This document shows, in pieces, positions 7,368 through 15,158 of a stretch of 24,057 nt of DNA. Location of the stretch: assembly GCA_910583745.1 (NCBI GenBank), contig CAJTZC010000019.1:1-24057 (forward strand). The letters are read 5' to 3'. How positions within the stretch are numbered: position 1 is the first letter of the stretch; each line of letters begins with the position of its first letter. Both the position numbers and the translations under genes were made by a program. Source of the DNA: an uncultured Bacilli bacterium. Its GTDB lineage: Bacteria > Bacillota_I > Bacilli_A > RF39 > UBA660. Under the pieces are notes generated by a model that worked only from the letters and a program-made list of their open reading frames with translations, searched no databases and was not told where the DNA came from.

Positions 7368-7937
7368 TTATTTCGATATCTTTTGGACTTCCAAAGGGAC
7401 AACGATATTGATTTCTTTGTCTTTTTCGTCGTAACCTTTAACTCGAAACACCAAGTTTTCTATGTTTTCTACATTTTTCTTCGATAAATATAAGGTATCG
7501 CTGTTGTGCGTTTCTGTAAAGCTAAAATCGGTCGATGAGAGAATCTCTACGAGACTAGCTCCCAGTTTTTCTCCCTCGTCATCTTTCACGTCGTAACCGC
7601 TCATAATCGATATCTCCCTGTATACACTTCCATCTTTGATATAGAAGCCGACTTCGAAGTTGTAAAGTTTGATGTCCTTGCCGGTATATTTGACTTTCGA
7701 ATCGCCAAAGTAATTTAAATCTCTTCCGATAAAAATCGTCCCATTCGAAAACCAAAAGCCCTCTTCTATTCCTGAGAAAGAATACAAAACCGTACTTTTT
7801 ATCAGAAATCTGCTGTAAACCATGAGCCCGACAGAGAATAAAATCAACACGACGATAATGGGAACAGGACTATTAAAAAACTTGTACACCTTAGACTTCC
7901 CGCGGTCAGGTTTCTTCGCTTGGTTCTCCTTCTTCAC
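7368..7937 (-). CDS. Membrane-anchored protein of unknown function in the division cluster
   Basis: The 189-aa protein has a Lys-rich N-terminus, one transmembrane segment (PIIVVLILFSVGLMVYS, about residues 29-47) and an extracytoplasmic beta-rich domain. I do not recognise the family. It starts at a GTG (7937) within the last codons of ftsI, an overlap of 32 bp. AGAGAG lies 8 nt upstream, and a stop in the same frame immediately precedes the GTG, which fixes the start. It is the last gene before the terminator, in the slot where mraY or murein genes are often found. The context suggests a role near FtsI in septal wall synthesis, but that is only inference. Confidence 0.8.
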   Translation of the reverse strand: MKKENQAKKPDRGKSKVYKFFNSPVPIIVVLILFSVGLMVYSRFLIKSTVLYSFSGIEEGFWFSNGTIFIGRDLNYFGDSKVKYTGKDIKLYNFEVGFYIKDGSVYREISIMSGYDVKDDEGEKLGASLVEILSSTDFSFTETHNSDTLYLSKKNVENIENLVFRVKGYDEKDKEINIVVPLEVQKISK

Positions 7938-10071
7938 TTACATCACTCTCTTTTCTCTCGTCTTTTCTGTTCAAAGTAAAATCGATAATCGAACTCGAAT
8001 CGACCACCGTTCCTGCCGGCACACTTTGATTCGCTACGCGTCCATAACCACTTATATTATAATTGATTCCTACCAAATTGCAATAGTTTCCAACCTCGTT
8101 AGAAGTCCAGTTTGTCATCGACGGCAAGACGATATTCGTAGAATTCGTAAGAAGAAAGACTTTGCTCTCTTTGACGACCGTCGTCCCTTTGCTAGGATAT
8201 TGGTCTATGACGCGTGAACCGTCTCCTAAAACGACGACATCTAAGCCCAAGTTTTTGAGTTCTTCCTTGCTACTCGAAGCATCTTTGTTGATATAGTTCT
8301 TGATATCTACGATTTTAGAAGTATCTTGTTCTACGACGAGCTGGTCTAAATTTTTATACTTAGCGATAGATTCTACAATCGATTTGACCGGTTTAGCGAT
8401 GGCGCTGGAAGTCGCCTGTAGACGCTTTACAGAGAAATAGATGATATATTGTGGGTCATCGTAAGGGAACAATCCTGCGAAACTCCTGATGTTCTGGTAA
8501 TTGCTCGAAATGTACCCACCACTTTCCGATACGATTTGAGCAGTCCCTGTCTTCCCGACCAAAACGGTAGAAGCAGTCTGATATACTTTACCGGTAGCTG
8601 CCCCATCTTCCCCATTCACAGTCTTGTACATCAATTCCAACATCTTATCGACGGTTGCCTCACTGACGATTTGGTCGATTTCAGTCCTACTCGATTTATA
8701 GACTTCTTCTCCCGTATTCGAGTTGATGACTTTATCTACGATGAAAGGCTTAAGCATTTTTCCTCCATTCGCGAGACTTGTCAATGCTTGGATATGTTGA
8801 ACCGGTGTCGTCGTAATACCTTGTCCGAAGGCGGCATTCGCGACCTCGATGTCGTAGCGTGGTTTGATGATACCGGTGTATTCATCCGCGAGCTCGATGC
8901 CCGTCTTACGGCCGAATCCGAACTTTTTATAGTATTCTATCAACCTATCTTTGCCGAGTTCCAACCCTAAGTTTGCTGCAGCGACGTTTGACGAATAAGT
9001 AAATCCTGTGTCATAAGAGATGGTACCCCAACCGTATTTATTCCAGTCTGGAACTTTGTCCTTTCCGACCATCAAAGACCCCGATAAGAACTCTTTCTCG
9101 CCGTCATAGATGCCTTCTTCCATCGCAGCCATGAAGCTGAAAATTTTCATCGTCGAACCCGGCTCATACGAATAACTTACGAGTGGGTTATTGTAGTTCG
9201 TGATATTCAATTTATTGGGATCAAAACTAGGTGTATTGGCACTTCCCAAGATAGCACCCGTCTTCGCATTCGCGACTGTCACGGTGACCCATTCGAATTC
9301 TCTTTCATTCGCCATGTCGTTTATGGCATTCTCTAAGTACATCTGTATATTCGAATCGATAGTCAGATAGATATCCAACCCATTCTCAGCATCCTCTGTG
9401 ATGACAGGTGTATCGGCAATTTGGTATCCATAGGCATCCTGCTGATAGGTGATGGACCCATTCTTGCCCGTGAGCTCGTTGTTATAGTACCCTTCTACTC
9501 CGAGTTCGCCTTTGATTATTCCGTCGATTTTCTTCGTATATCCGATGGTATAGGAAGCAAAATCTCCATAAGGATAGTAACGCTTTGTCCCACGGATGAA
9601 ACCTATCCCTGGCAAATCGAGCGCTTCGATATCTTTCTTCTGCTTTTCACTTATATCTCTACCGCCCGGTCCCAACTCGACTTGGTAGCCTTTCAAATTC
9701 AACAAGTTTAAAATGGCTTCGGGTGTCATATTTAAGTATTCGCTCAGAACGTTCGCCGTATATTCCTTATCGACCACGTGACGCGGTTTCTTAGGATTGG
9801 TGGTTCGACCTTCGTCCAAGAATGCGATGACAGTATACGAGTTGACGTCCTTGGCGAGAGCCTCCCCATTCGCACTGAAAATCGTCCCACGCGACGCTGT
9901 GATGTTCGTCTTCGTACTGTTTCTTCCATTCGCATAGGCTTGAATGTCCATCCCGTCGACGACCTTCGAATAACTCACATAAAAAAGCTTGGCGATGATG
10001 ATTCCAAATAAAAGAACAATACAGAGTATCCCATAGTAACTTATGCGAATTGTATTGTTCTTTTTTTTCAT
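7906..10071 (-). CDS. ftsI: Penicillin-binding protein FtsI/PBP2x type with PASTA domains
   Basis: This class B PBP is a septal peptidoglycan transpeptidase, active on the outer face of the membrane. It has one transmembrane segment (about 10-32), then a dimerisation domain starting at ASRGTIFSANGE (59-70). The transpeptidase domain carries all three active-site motifs: STMK at 306-309, SSN at 360-362 and KTGTA at 507-511. Two PASTA-like repeats follow (about 590-650 and 652-710), then an acidic tail. The length of 721 aa is normal for PASTA-bearing PBP2x/SpoVD types. GGAGG lies 6 nt before the ATG. It is 10 bp downstream of the ftsL-like gene. The PASTA tail could equally mark a SpoVD; position in the mraZ operon favours FtsI. 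Confidence 0.95.
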   Translation of the reverse strand: MKKKNNTIRISYYGILCIVLLFGIIIAKLFYVSYSKVVDGMDIQAYANGRNSTKTNITASRGTIFSANGEALAKDVNSYTVIAFLDEGRTTNPKKPRHVVDKEYTANVLSEYLNMTPEAILNLLNLKGYQVELGPGGRDISEKQKKDIEALDLPGIGFIRGTKRYYPYGDFASYTIGYTKKIDGIIKGELGVEGYYNNELTGKNGSITYQQDAYGYQIADTPVITEDAENGLDIYLTIDSNIQMYLENAINDMANEREFEWVTVTVANAKTGAILGSANTPSFDPNKLNITNYNNPLVSYSYEPGSTMKIFSFMAAMEEGIYDGEKEFLSGSLMVGKDKVPDWNKYGWGTISYDTGFTYSSNVAAANLGLELGKDRLIEYYKKFGFGRKTGIELADEYTGIIKPRYDIEVANAAFGQGITTTPVQHIQALTSLANGGKMLKPFIVDKVINSNTGEEVYKSSRTEIDQIVSEATVDKMLELMYKTVNGEDGAATGKVYQTASTVLVGKTGTAQIVSESGGYISSNYQNIRSFAGLFPYDDPQYIIYFSVKRLQATSSAIAKPVKSIVESIAKYKNLDQLVVEQDTSKIVDIKNYINKDASSSKEELKNLGLDVVVLGDGSRVIDQYPSKGTTVVKESKVFLLTNSTNIVLPSMTNWTSNEVGNYCNLVGINYNISGYGRVANQSVPAGTVVDSSSIIDFTLNRKDERKESDVSEEGEPSEET

Positions 10072-10081
10072 GTGCTTCCTC

Positions 10082-10372
10082 CTAATTGTTAATTACGATT
10101 ATATTATCATTATTATAACTTAAACCGTAAGATTTGGCAATATCTTGAATGTTAGAAAGACTTGCCAACTCGTCAACTTGCATGGAGAGACTTTGGTTCG
10201 AATTCACTTGCTTCTCCACCTTGCTCTTGAGTTTCTCCACTTCTATATTTGATTTCGACAATGTAGCTTGAGAGAACACTATCGAAACAGGTACAAATAT
10301 ACCCAGTAAAAACAGGGTGACCAACAAGAACCTCTCTCTACCACTCATATTTGTACTTTTTCTCTTTTTCAT
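10082..10372 (-). CDS. ftsL: FtsL-like division protein
   Basis: This small bitopic protein of 96 aa has a basic cytoplasmic N-terminus, a transmembrane helix (about 14-35) and a short heptad-patterned coiled coil (about 38-72, with Leu/Val at regular spacing). Sequence conservation in FtsL is low, so the assignment rests on size, topology and position between rsmH and ftsI. FtsL joins DivIC/FtsB to activate septal wall synthesis. It is separated by 4 bp from rsmH and 10 bp from ftsI. Confidence 0.85.
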   Translation of the reverse strand: MKKRKSTNMSGRERFLLVTLFLLGIFVPVSIVFSQATLSKSNIEVEKLKSKVEKQVNSNQSLSMQVDELASLSNIQDIAKSYGLSYNNDNIIVINN

Positions 10373-10376
10373 CGTT

Positions 10377-11288
10377 TTACACCCTTTCTATTATTCTCAG
10401 TTTTGCACTTTTACTTCGCGAATTCTTTTCCATCTCTTCTTCACTCGGAAGAATCGGTTTTTTATTGACGAGTTTTATCTTCGGTTTAAACTCATCAGGT
10501 ATAGTCGGCAATCCCTTGACTAGGACATCGACTTCACTGTACTTTTTAAAAATTTGTTTTGTTATCCTGTCTTCGAGCGAGTGGAACGTGATAACGGATA
10601 TCCTTCCTCCCGGATTCAACATATCGATGGCATCGGGAAGAACGCTCTCTAAGACGTTTAACTCTCTATTGACTTCTATTCGTATCGCTTGAAAAATCTG
10701 TCTCTCTGGATGATGCGTCAAGTAATACTTAGTAGGCACATTCGTCTTAATCACTTCGACGAGTCCCAACGTCGTCTCTATAGGACGATTTCGAAGGATA
10801 CCTTTAGCAATCTCTCGACTGTATCTCTCTTCCCCATAGCGGAAAAAGATATCGACCAATCGTGCATAATCGTATTCGTTCACGACCGTCATTGCGCTCA
10901 TCTCGCGCGTTTTGTCCATTCTCATATCCAACGGAGCATCTTTCATGAAGCTAAAACCTCTCGATGCATCGTCGATTTGAGGACTAGATAGACCAAGGTC
11001 GAAGAGAATACCATCTACTTTCGTCACACCTAATTTTGAAAGTTCTTCTTTCATATTTACGAAGTTAGAATGGATGATAGTCACATTCTCGGAATCTTGA
11101 AAAAGCTTCTTAGAATGTTCGATGGCAGTCTCATCTTGGTCGAAGGCGAATAGAAAACCCCTTTTCAATCGCTTATGGATTTCACTAGAGTGTCCTCCAT
11201 ATCCCAAAGTAGCATCTACATATGTCTTTCCCTCTTGTATGTTTAGTCCATCTACAGCTTCGTTGAGTAATACACTTATATGTTCCAT
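10377..11288 (-). CDS. rsmH: 16S rRNA (cytosine1402-N4)-methyltransferase
   Basis: RsmH (MraW) methylates C1402 in the ribosomal P site using S-adenosylmethionine. The SAM motif DATLGYGGHS is near residue 25, followed by DQDETAI. The family signatures DLGLSSPQID, DAPLDMRMD and TFHSLEDR are all present, and the C-terminal RSKSAKLR is typical. The length of 303 aa is normal. It lies 15 bp downstream of mraZ in the conserved mraZ-rsmH-ftsL-ftsI order. Confidence 0.97.
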   Translation of the reverse strand: MEHISVLLNEAVDGLNIQEGKTYVDATLGYGGHSSEIHKRLKRGFLFAFDQDETAIEHSKKLFQDSENVTIIHSNFVNMKEELSKLGVTKVDGILFDLGLSSPQIDDASRGFSFMKDAPLDMRMDKTREMSAMTVVNEYDYARLVDIFFRYGEERYSREIAKGILRNRPIETTLGLVEVIKTNVPTKYYLTHHPERQIFQAIRIEVNRELNVLESVLPDAIDMLNPGGRISVITFHSLEDRITKQIFKKYSEVDVLVKGLPTIPDEFKPKIKLVNKKPILPSEEEMEKNSRSKSAKLRIIERV

Positions 11289-11303
11289 TTTTCTGACAAC
11301 TCC

Positions 11304-11726
11304 CTAATCGTATATGTTTTCTGCAATCTCTGCGAACGCATCGAGATTTTCGTCGAGGAACGTCTGATAAGCCTCCTCACTCCACAGCTCCAAATGGTCG
11401 TCTAAACCCAATATGACAGTTTCTTTCGTGATACCGGCATAGGTTTTCAAGACGGCTGGAATGTTGATTCTATTTTGAGAATCTATTTTACAGGAAGTAG
11501 CACCAGATAGAAGTATTCTCATGAATTTGCGGGTATCGGCCTTCGTAATCGAAAGTTCCGAAAATTTGGCGATGATTGCGTCCCACTTTTCTAGAGGATA
11601 GACCATCAAGCATTTCTCGAATCCACGGGCAACGATGACTTCGTCTCCGAGACTTTCGAGAACTTTGCTAGGCATAGCGAGGCGGTTTTTATCGTCTAAA
11701 TTATGATGAAACTCTCCAATTAGCAT
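11304..11726 (-). CDS. mraZ: Transcriptional regulator MraZ
   Basis: MraZ is an AbrB-like DNA-binding protein that controls its own operon. The 140-aa protein has two swapped-hairpin repeats with the DxxxR motifs DDKNR (near residue 11) and DSQNR (near residue 88). The start at 11726 is chosen because MLIGEFHHNLD is the family N-terminus and a GGGGGA site lies 7 nt upstream; the frame opens 33 nt earlier, but that part overlaps the operator. Three MraZ boxes lie immediately upstream. Confidence 0.96.
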   Translation of the reverse strand: MLIGEFHHNLDDKNRLAMPSKVLESLGDEVIVARGFEKCLMVYPLEKWDAIIAKFSELSITKADTRKFMRILLSGATSCKIDSQNRINIPAVLKTYAGITKETVILGLDDHLELWSEEAYQTFLDENLDAFAEIAENIYD

Positions 11727-11730
11727 AGAA

Positions 11731-11762
11731 GTCCCCCACTTTCTACCACATTGTACCACTTT
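11731..11762 (-). promoter_or_regulatory. MraZ boxes (three 10-bp repeats)
   Basis: Read on the minus strand, AAAGTGGTAC, AATGTGGTAG and AAAGTGGGGG follow each other with a strict 10-bp period, just after the promoter and before the mraZ start. This fits the AAAGTG-type MraZ operator known from Mollicutes and relatives, and predicts autoregulation of the operon. Confidence 0.85.
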
Positions 11763-11770
11763 CTACATCA

Positions 11771-11799
11771 ATAGTACAATACAATAATTTCCTTTTCAA
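11771..11799 (-). promoter_or_regulatory. Promoter of the mraZ operon
   Basis: The minus strand has TTGAAA (11794-11799) and TACTAT (11771-11776) with a 17-bp spacer. The predicted start of transcription lies at the first MraZ box. Confidence 0.8.
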
Positions 11800-11800
11800 T

Positions 11801-11827
11801 AAAAAAAAGGCCGTTTTGGCCTTCTTT
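11801..11827. terminator. Terminator between the secreted-protein gene and mraZ
   Basis: AAGGCC and GGCCTT arms around a 5-nt loop are followed by eight T residues on the minus strand. It ends the transcript of the gene at 11850-13142 and isolates the mraZ promoter. Confidence 0.88.
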
Positions 11828-11849
11828 ACGTTTCTTTTGTAAATATATT

Positions 11850-13142
11850 TTATCCTAACACATAAGGATTTTCTTGGCTTCCATCTCCAGAAACTATTTT
11901 GATAGTAGATTTGAGATAGACTGTTGGATGAATTCCTTCATTCTGATTCAAAGTATTACCACCAATATGACCATCGCCAGTTATACCAGATATATCATAA
12001 GCGGTATATGAATTATAAGCGGTAGGAGAAATTGTCCAAAATCCATAACCATAAGGACTCGAATCTATATTATACATCCATCCTTTATTTGGATTACCAC
12101 CTCGGCTAGTTTCACAATTAAAACTATTTGTGTAACACATATAATCTATTCCTTTACTATAAGTAAATGCGTAATCACTAGGATATAACAACCCTACATT
12201 AGCAAATATATTTTTCATTCTACCTGTATATACTGTTTCTCCTCTCTCAAAAGCATAATAATTTATAGCACCTAAATTTTGATAATTTTTAGAACCTCCT
12301 AAATACCATTTTACTTTTTCTATTTGTTCACGAGCAATTTGATTTAATCCTTTTGCTATTGTAACAGTAGTACTTGTATTATATATTGATGTGTATTCAT
12401 ATTTAAAACTATTTTCTGTTACATAATAATCTCCATTTAATAATATATTTAAGCTACTTTGTGACCAATCATTTACTCCGTTTTGAACTGAAGCAGTCCT
12501 CATATCCCATGGTAGAGCTGCTATTTTGCTATTCCGAATAAGTTTTATTAACTGTTCTTTTTTCCCAGCTGACGTCTCAACTGTGAATACTCCAATTATT
12601 CTCCAATTCTCATCGTTAAATTTTACCCAATTATTTGGACTTGCCCCAATATATCTGTAGTCTTTTCTATCCTCGTTGCTCCAACTGGTCGTTTGTTTTG
12701 CTTCTGGATGGTCGAAAATATACATTTCGGTTGCACTACATTCGCTATACTGTGTCGCACTTTCATCATATGCTTTTAAACCATTGGACAAAGTTATTGT
12801 TTTATATATTGAAGATTTCGGACATTCTTCAATAGAAAAATACAAATTGCATGAGTCTGTATGTGAAAAATTTGCACTTATCTCTTTAGTGTCTGGATTC
12901 TGAGTAACTGTTCCTCCTCTCAAACATTCTACATGGTCTAACACATACCCGTCTTTTGGAAATTCTTTTGATGTATTTGAATTATATTCTCCGCTTTCAT
13001 CTTGAACAAAAAATGCAATTCTATTCCTGTTTTTAACAGTTTGCTCAGGCTCTGCATTAAACAAACTATATAGACTTACTCCCATCATCAAAATTGTCAA
13101 TATGAAGCACGTTGCTACTAGTTTTTTCTTAAATTTTCCCAT
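11850..13142 (-). CDS. Secreted or membrane-anchored protein, paralogue of the gene at 22676-24022
   Basis: The 430-aa protein has a Lys-rich N-terminus and a hydrophobic signal/anchor (about 8-28), then an extracellular region. Residues about 40-105 share a pattern with the second paralogue (QDE.G.Y, FPKDGYVL, a Cys, TKEIS, C.LYF). A middle domain starts at NNWVKFNDENWRIIGVF. The C-terminus has a GFWTISP segment, a P.VYLKS strand and the ending GDGSQENPYVL. Similar tails occur in large secreted families of uncultured Bacillota; I cannot name the family with certainty. Function is unknown, probably cell-surface. It is a single-gene unit with its own promoter, repeat-bearing leader and terminator. 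It is poorer in CG than neighbouring core genes. Confidence 0.85.
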   Translation of the reverse strand: MGKFKKKLVATCFILTILMMGVSLYSLFNAEPEQTVKNRNRIAFFVQDESGEYNSNTSKEFPKDGYVLDHVECLRGGTVTQNPDTKEISANFSHTDSCNLYFSIEECPKSSIYKTITLSNGLKAYDESATQYSECSATEMYIFDHPEAKQTTSWSNEDRKDYRYIGASPNNWVKFNDENWRIIGVFTVETSAGKKEQLIKLIRNSKIAALPWDMRTASVQNGVNDWSQSSLNILLNGDYYVTENSFKYEYTSIYNTSTTVTIAKGLNQIAREQIEKVKWYLGGSKNYQNLGAINYYAFERGETVYTGRMKNIFANVGLLYPSDYAFTYSKGIDYMCYTNSFNCETSRGGNPNKGWMYNIDSSPYGYGFWTISPTAYNSYTAYDISGITGDGHIGGNTLNQNEGIHPTVYLKSTIKIVSGDGSQENPYVLG

Positions 13143-13145
13143 GTT

Positions 13146-13177
13146 AAAAGGTCCCTCTTTCTATATATCCGGACCTT
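13146..13177 (-). promoter_or_regulatory. 5' UTR hairpin touching the ribosome binding site
   Basis: On the minus strand AAGGTCC (13171-13177) can pair with GGACCTT (13148-13154) around a 16-nt loop. The Shine-Dalgarno AGAGGG (13153-13158) lies 10 nt before the ATG and runs into the 3' arm, so pairing could limit ribosome access. The same 32 bp are present without change at 24026-24057. Confidence 0.6.
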
Positions 13178-13218
13178 GTTCTTATCCGGACCTTGTTCTT
13201 ATCCGGACCTTGTCTACT
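13168..13218 (-). repeat. Three tandem 17-bp repeats in a 5' UTR
   Basis: The plus-strand unit TCCGGACCTTGTTCTTA occurs at 13168-13184 and 13185-13201, and a diverged third copy is at 13202-13218. Each contains AAGGTCC on the transcribed strand, the sequence able to pair beside the Shine-Dalgarno of the downstream gene, and a TCCGGA palindrome. The repeats lie between the predicted promoter and the start codon, so they would be transcribed. Confidence 0.85.
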
Positions 13219-13223
13219 CTTAA

Positions 13224-13252
13224 ATTTTCTCATTTTCCTTGCTTGCTGTCAA
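13224..13252 (-). promoter_or_regulatory. Promoter of the secreted-protein gene
   Basis: The minus strand has a perfect TTGACA (13247-13252) and a weak GAAAAT (13224-13229) 17 bp apart. Transcription would start just before the tandem repeats, giving a 5' UTR of about 75 nt. Confidence 0.6.
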
Positions 13253-13320
13253 GCCTTTTTTTATAATTTACAATCAATTTTTGTAACAGGTTACATTGCT
13301 AACTAGCCATAGAAAAAGAA

Positions 13321-13344
13321 GAAAATCAAGCCTTTTTAATTTTC
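13321..13344 (-). terminator. Terminator overlapping the stop of the 571-aa gene
   Basis: Arms of 9 bp (13321-13329 and 13336-13344, one G-U pair) are followed on the minus strand by CTTCTTTTTC. The stop codon at 13336-13338 lies inside the stem. Confidence 0.6.
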
Positions 13345-15051
13345 TTCCGCTTTCTTCACATAAACCTTAGAAGTGTCTAACTGGCGATTTACTAAATCGA
13401 TGTAAATGCTCTCATTTGGAACATTGCCCTGTTCGATGTAAGCTTTAATCACATTCAATCTCTCGACAAAATCCTCGTTAGATACCATTCTTAAAGCTCG
13501 CCTAAATGCGTCTTGTCCTCTAAAGACATCTAGAACGACGACGACATCCTTCACAACGGCATAGAACACCTTATAGTCTTTACCTTTAAACCAAATTTTA
13601 CATGGAAGGCGGTCACCTTTCAGTTCAGTGTCGCCATGAGTAAAATCGACCCCGCCGAATAATCGATTCAAAATGGCACTTATCTGTTTTAAATCACCTT
13701 TAGGAGCTTTGGTTACACTATTGAGAATTTTAGGGACTTCGTAATCGTGTTCTTCTCCCGCAACCGTTTCAGTTAAAAACATCACTCTAGGAGCAACAAC
13801 TTCTTTACTCTCTAAAACTTCAGCCAAGTGTCTCATTGGAGACATCAATTCCTCCATCAATAGAGCTATTTCTTCGTCCGTTTCGGCAGTCAACATCATT
13901 TCTATGACATCGTCGATAAATTTAGCGTCCTTACTAGTTTCTTCGTTACTCCAAGCCATCGTATAAAGCTTGAGTTCCCTATCCGATAAGACTCTTTTTC
14001 TCATCTTGTCCATTTTTTCATCGAATGCTTTTTGAGTCTGACGATTAAGCAAATTTGTCATCTGTGAAAGATATTCTTGTTTTCTTTCTGGAGATAAATC
14101 TGTCTCGTCCAAAAGATGCTCAAATCGCTGCAATTCACAAGGTGTCACGACGGCACCTTTTTCGATATAATTATAAACCTCAAATTGCATAGGAAGCTTC
14201 ACTGCAGAATATTCCCGAGAAGGCTCTTTAGGTTTTACTTTTGCATTTCTATCCTCTATGATGCTGATAAGAGATTTACATGCTTTTTCTAAAGCTACTC
14301 CTGGATATCCTGTATTATCCAATATATCAATATAGATTTTGTTAAAAGTTTCGATGTCTTCGCCATTCAATCGGTAATGAGTATGTGCATAGATGAGATA
14401 GATGCACATATTAATCATTATCGTATTTAATCTACAATTAAAAGTAAAATCGTCATCTTTTTCTGTTTCAGATGAATTGTATTGATAAGTATATAAGTAG
14501 TTCATCAAAAGATTTATAAATTTTGCGACATTATCCGGTGCTACATGCAAGTCATCGTCTATCAATTTACTCAGTTGCATTTCATAATCGAGTAAAGCAA
14601 TCTCTAATTCATTCTGCATCATCTCAGAGCCTAAAGTTTTAAACTTAGCATTTTTCTTTATTCCAGACAATAGAAGATAAGAATATCCTATTTCGGCGCC
14701 ATAATGCGTAAGAATATAAGCCGGCAGTGAATAAGTAATCCCCGTAAATCCGGTGGACGAGAGATGATTTAAGATAGACTCTGAAGCAATGATAATCCGA
14801 TTGAGAGAATCAATCGCGATTGCTATCGAAGTCTCTAAAAAACGCCAATCAGCCGTTACTGGCAATTTTAAATCCATTTCCGTTATAACTCTGCTTTTAG
14901 CGATATTTCTGATAGTAACATCCTTGGCTGTCTGGGCGATATGCGCACGTTTTAAGCATGCCAAAGCTAAACCTTTCTGTTCTCTAGATTCCTCTATCCT
15001 TTTTTTAAAACCGAGACGAATCATGTTTAAAGTTGTTTTATTTATTGTCAT
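13336..15051 (-). CDS. Unknown 571-aa protein, mostly helical, with a small beta-rich C-terminal domain
   Basis: I do not recognise this protein. Residues 1-280 look helical and soluble, with no signal peptide or clear membrane helix. Residues about 310-420 are charged and helical, with many Glu, Lys and Met (MDKMRKRVL, EMMLTAETDEEIALLMEEL). Residues about 470-530 switch to strands (LPCKIWFKG, YKVFYAVVKDVVVVLDVF) in an order that recalls RelE/ParE-like folds; that resemblance is weak. The frame opens at a TTG at 15069, but the ATG at 15051 has AAAGGGG 8 nt upstream and is preferred. A near-consensus promoter and an overlapping terminator make it a single-gene unit. Confidence 0.8.
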   Translation of the reverse strand: MTINKTTLNMIRLGFKKRIEESREQKGLALACLKRAHIAQTAKDVTIRNIAKSRVITEMDLKLPVTADWRFLETSIAIAIDSLNRIIIASESILNHLSSTGFTGITYSLPAYILTHYGAEIGYSYLLLSGIKKNAKFKTLGSEMMQNELEIALLDYEMQLSKLIDDDLHVAPDNVAKFINLLMNYLYTYQYNSSETEKDDDFTFNCRLNTIMINMCIYLIYAHTHYRLNGEDIETFNKIYIDILDNTGYPGVALEKACKSLISIIEDRNAKVKPKEPSREYSAVKLPMQFEVYNYIEKGAVVTPCELQRFEHLLDETDLSPERKQEYLSQMTNLLNRQTQKAFDEKMDKMRKRVLSDRELKLYTMAWSNEETSKDAKFIDDVIEMMLTAETDEEIALLMEELMSPMRHLAEVLESKEVVAPRVMFLTETVAGEEHDYEVPKILNSVTKAPKGDLKQISAILNRLFGGVDFTHGDTELKGDRLPCKIWFKGKDYKVFYAVVKDVVVVLDVFRGQDAFRRALRMVSNEDFVERLNVIKAYIEQGNVPNESIYIDLVNRQLDTSKVYVKKAEEN

Positions 15052-15081
15052 TTCTATTTCCCCTTTCAATTAGCAATATGT

Positions 15082-15110
15082 ATTATAGATATTGTAGAGG
15101 TGCTTGTCAA
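15082..15110 (-). promoter_or_regulatory. Strong promoter of the 571-aa gene
   Basis: The minus strand has perfect TTGACA (15105-15110) and perfect TATAAT (15082-15087) with a 17-bp spacer. Confidence 0.92.
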
Positions 15111-15129
15111 GTTTTTACTGCACAGGAAA

Positions 15130-15150
15130 GGTAGAACAAAAAGTTCTACC
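15130..15150 (-). terminator. Terminator of the cotJ operon
   Basis: A perfect 8-bp stem GGTAGAAC/GTTCTACC with a 5-nt loop lies just after the cotJC stop codon. The following T run on the minus strand is short (TTTCC). Confidence 0.75.
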
Positions 15151-15158
15151 CTAGCAAT

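Noticed and set aside
8449..8970. Long plus-strand open frame (173 codons)
   Set aside because: It lies wholly opposite ftsI, has no ribosome binding site and a composition typical of an antisense frame. Similar frames opposite gltX, the HEPN gene, comEC and comEA were dropped for the same reason.
13168..13218. CRISPR array
   Set aside because: The units are only 17 bp, contiguous, without spacers, and no cas genes are near.
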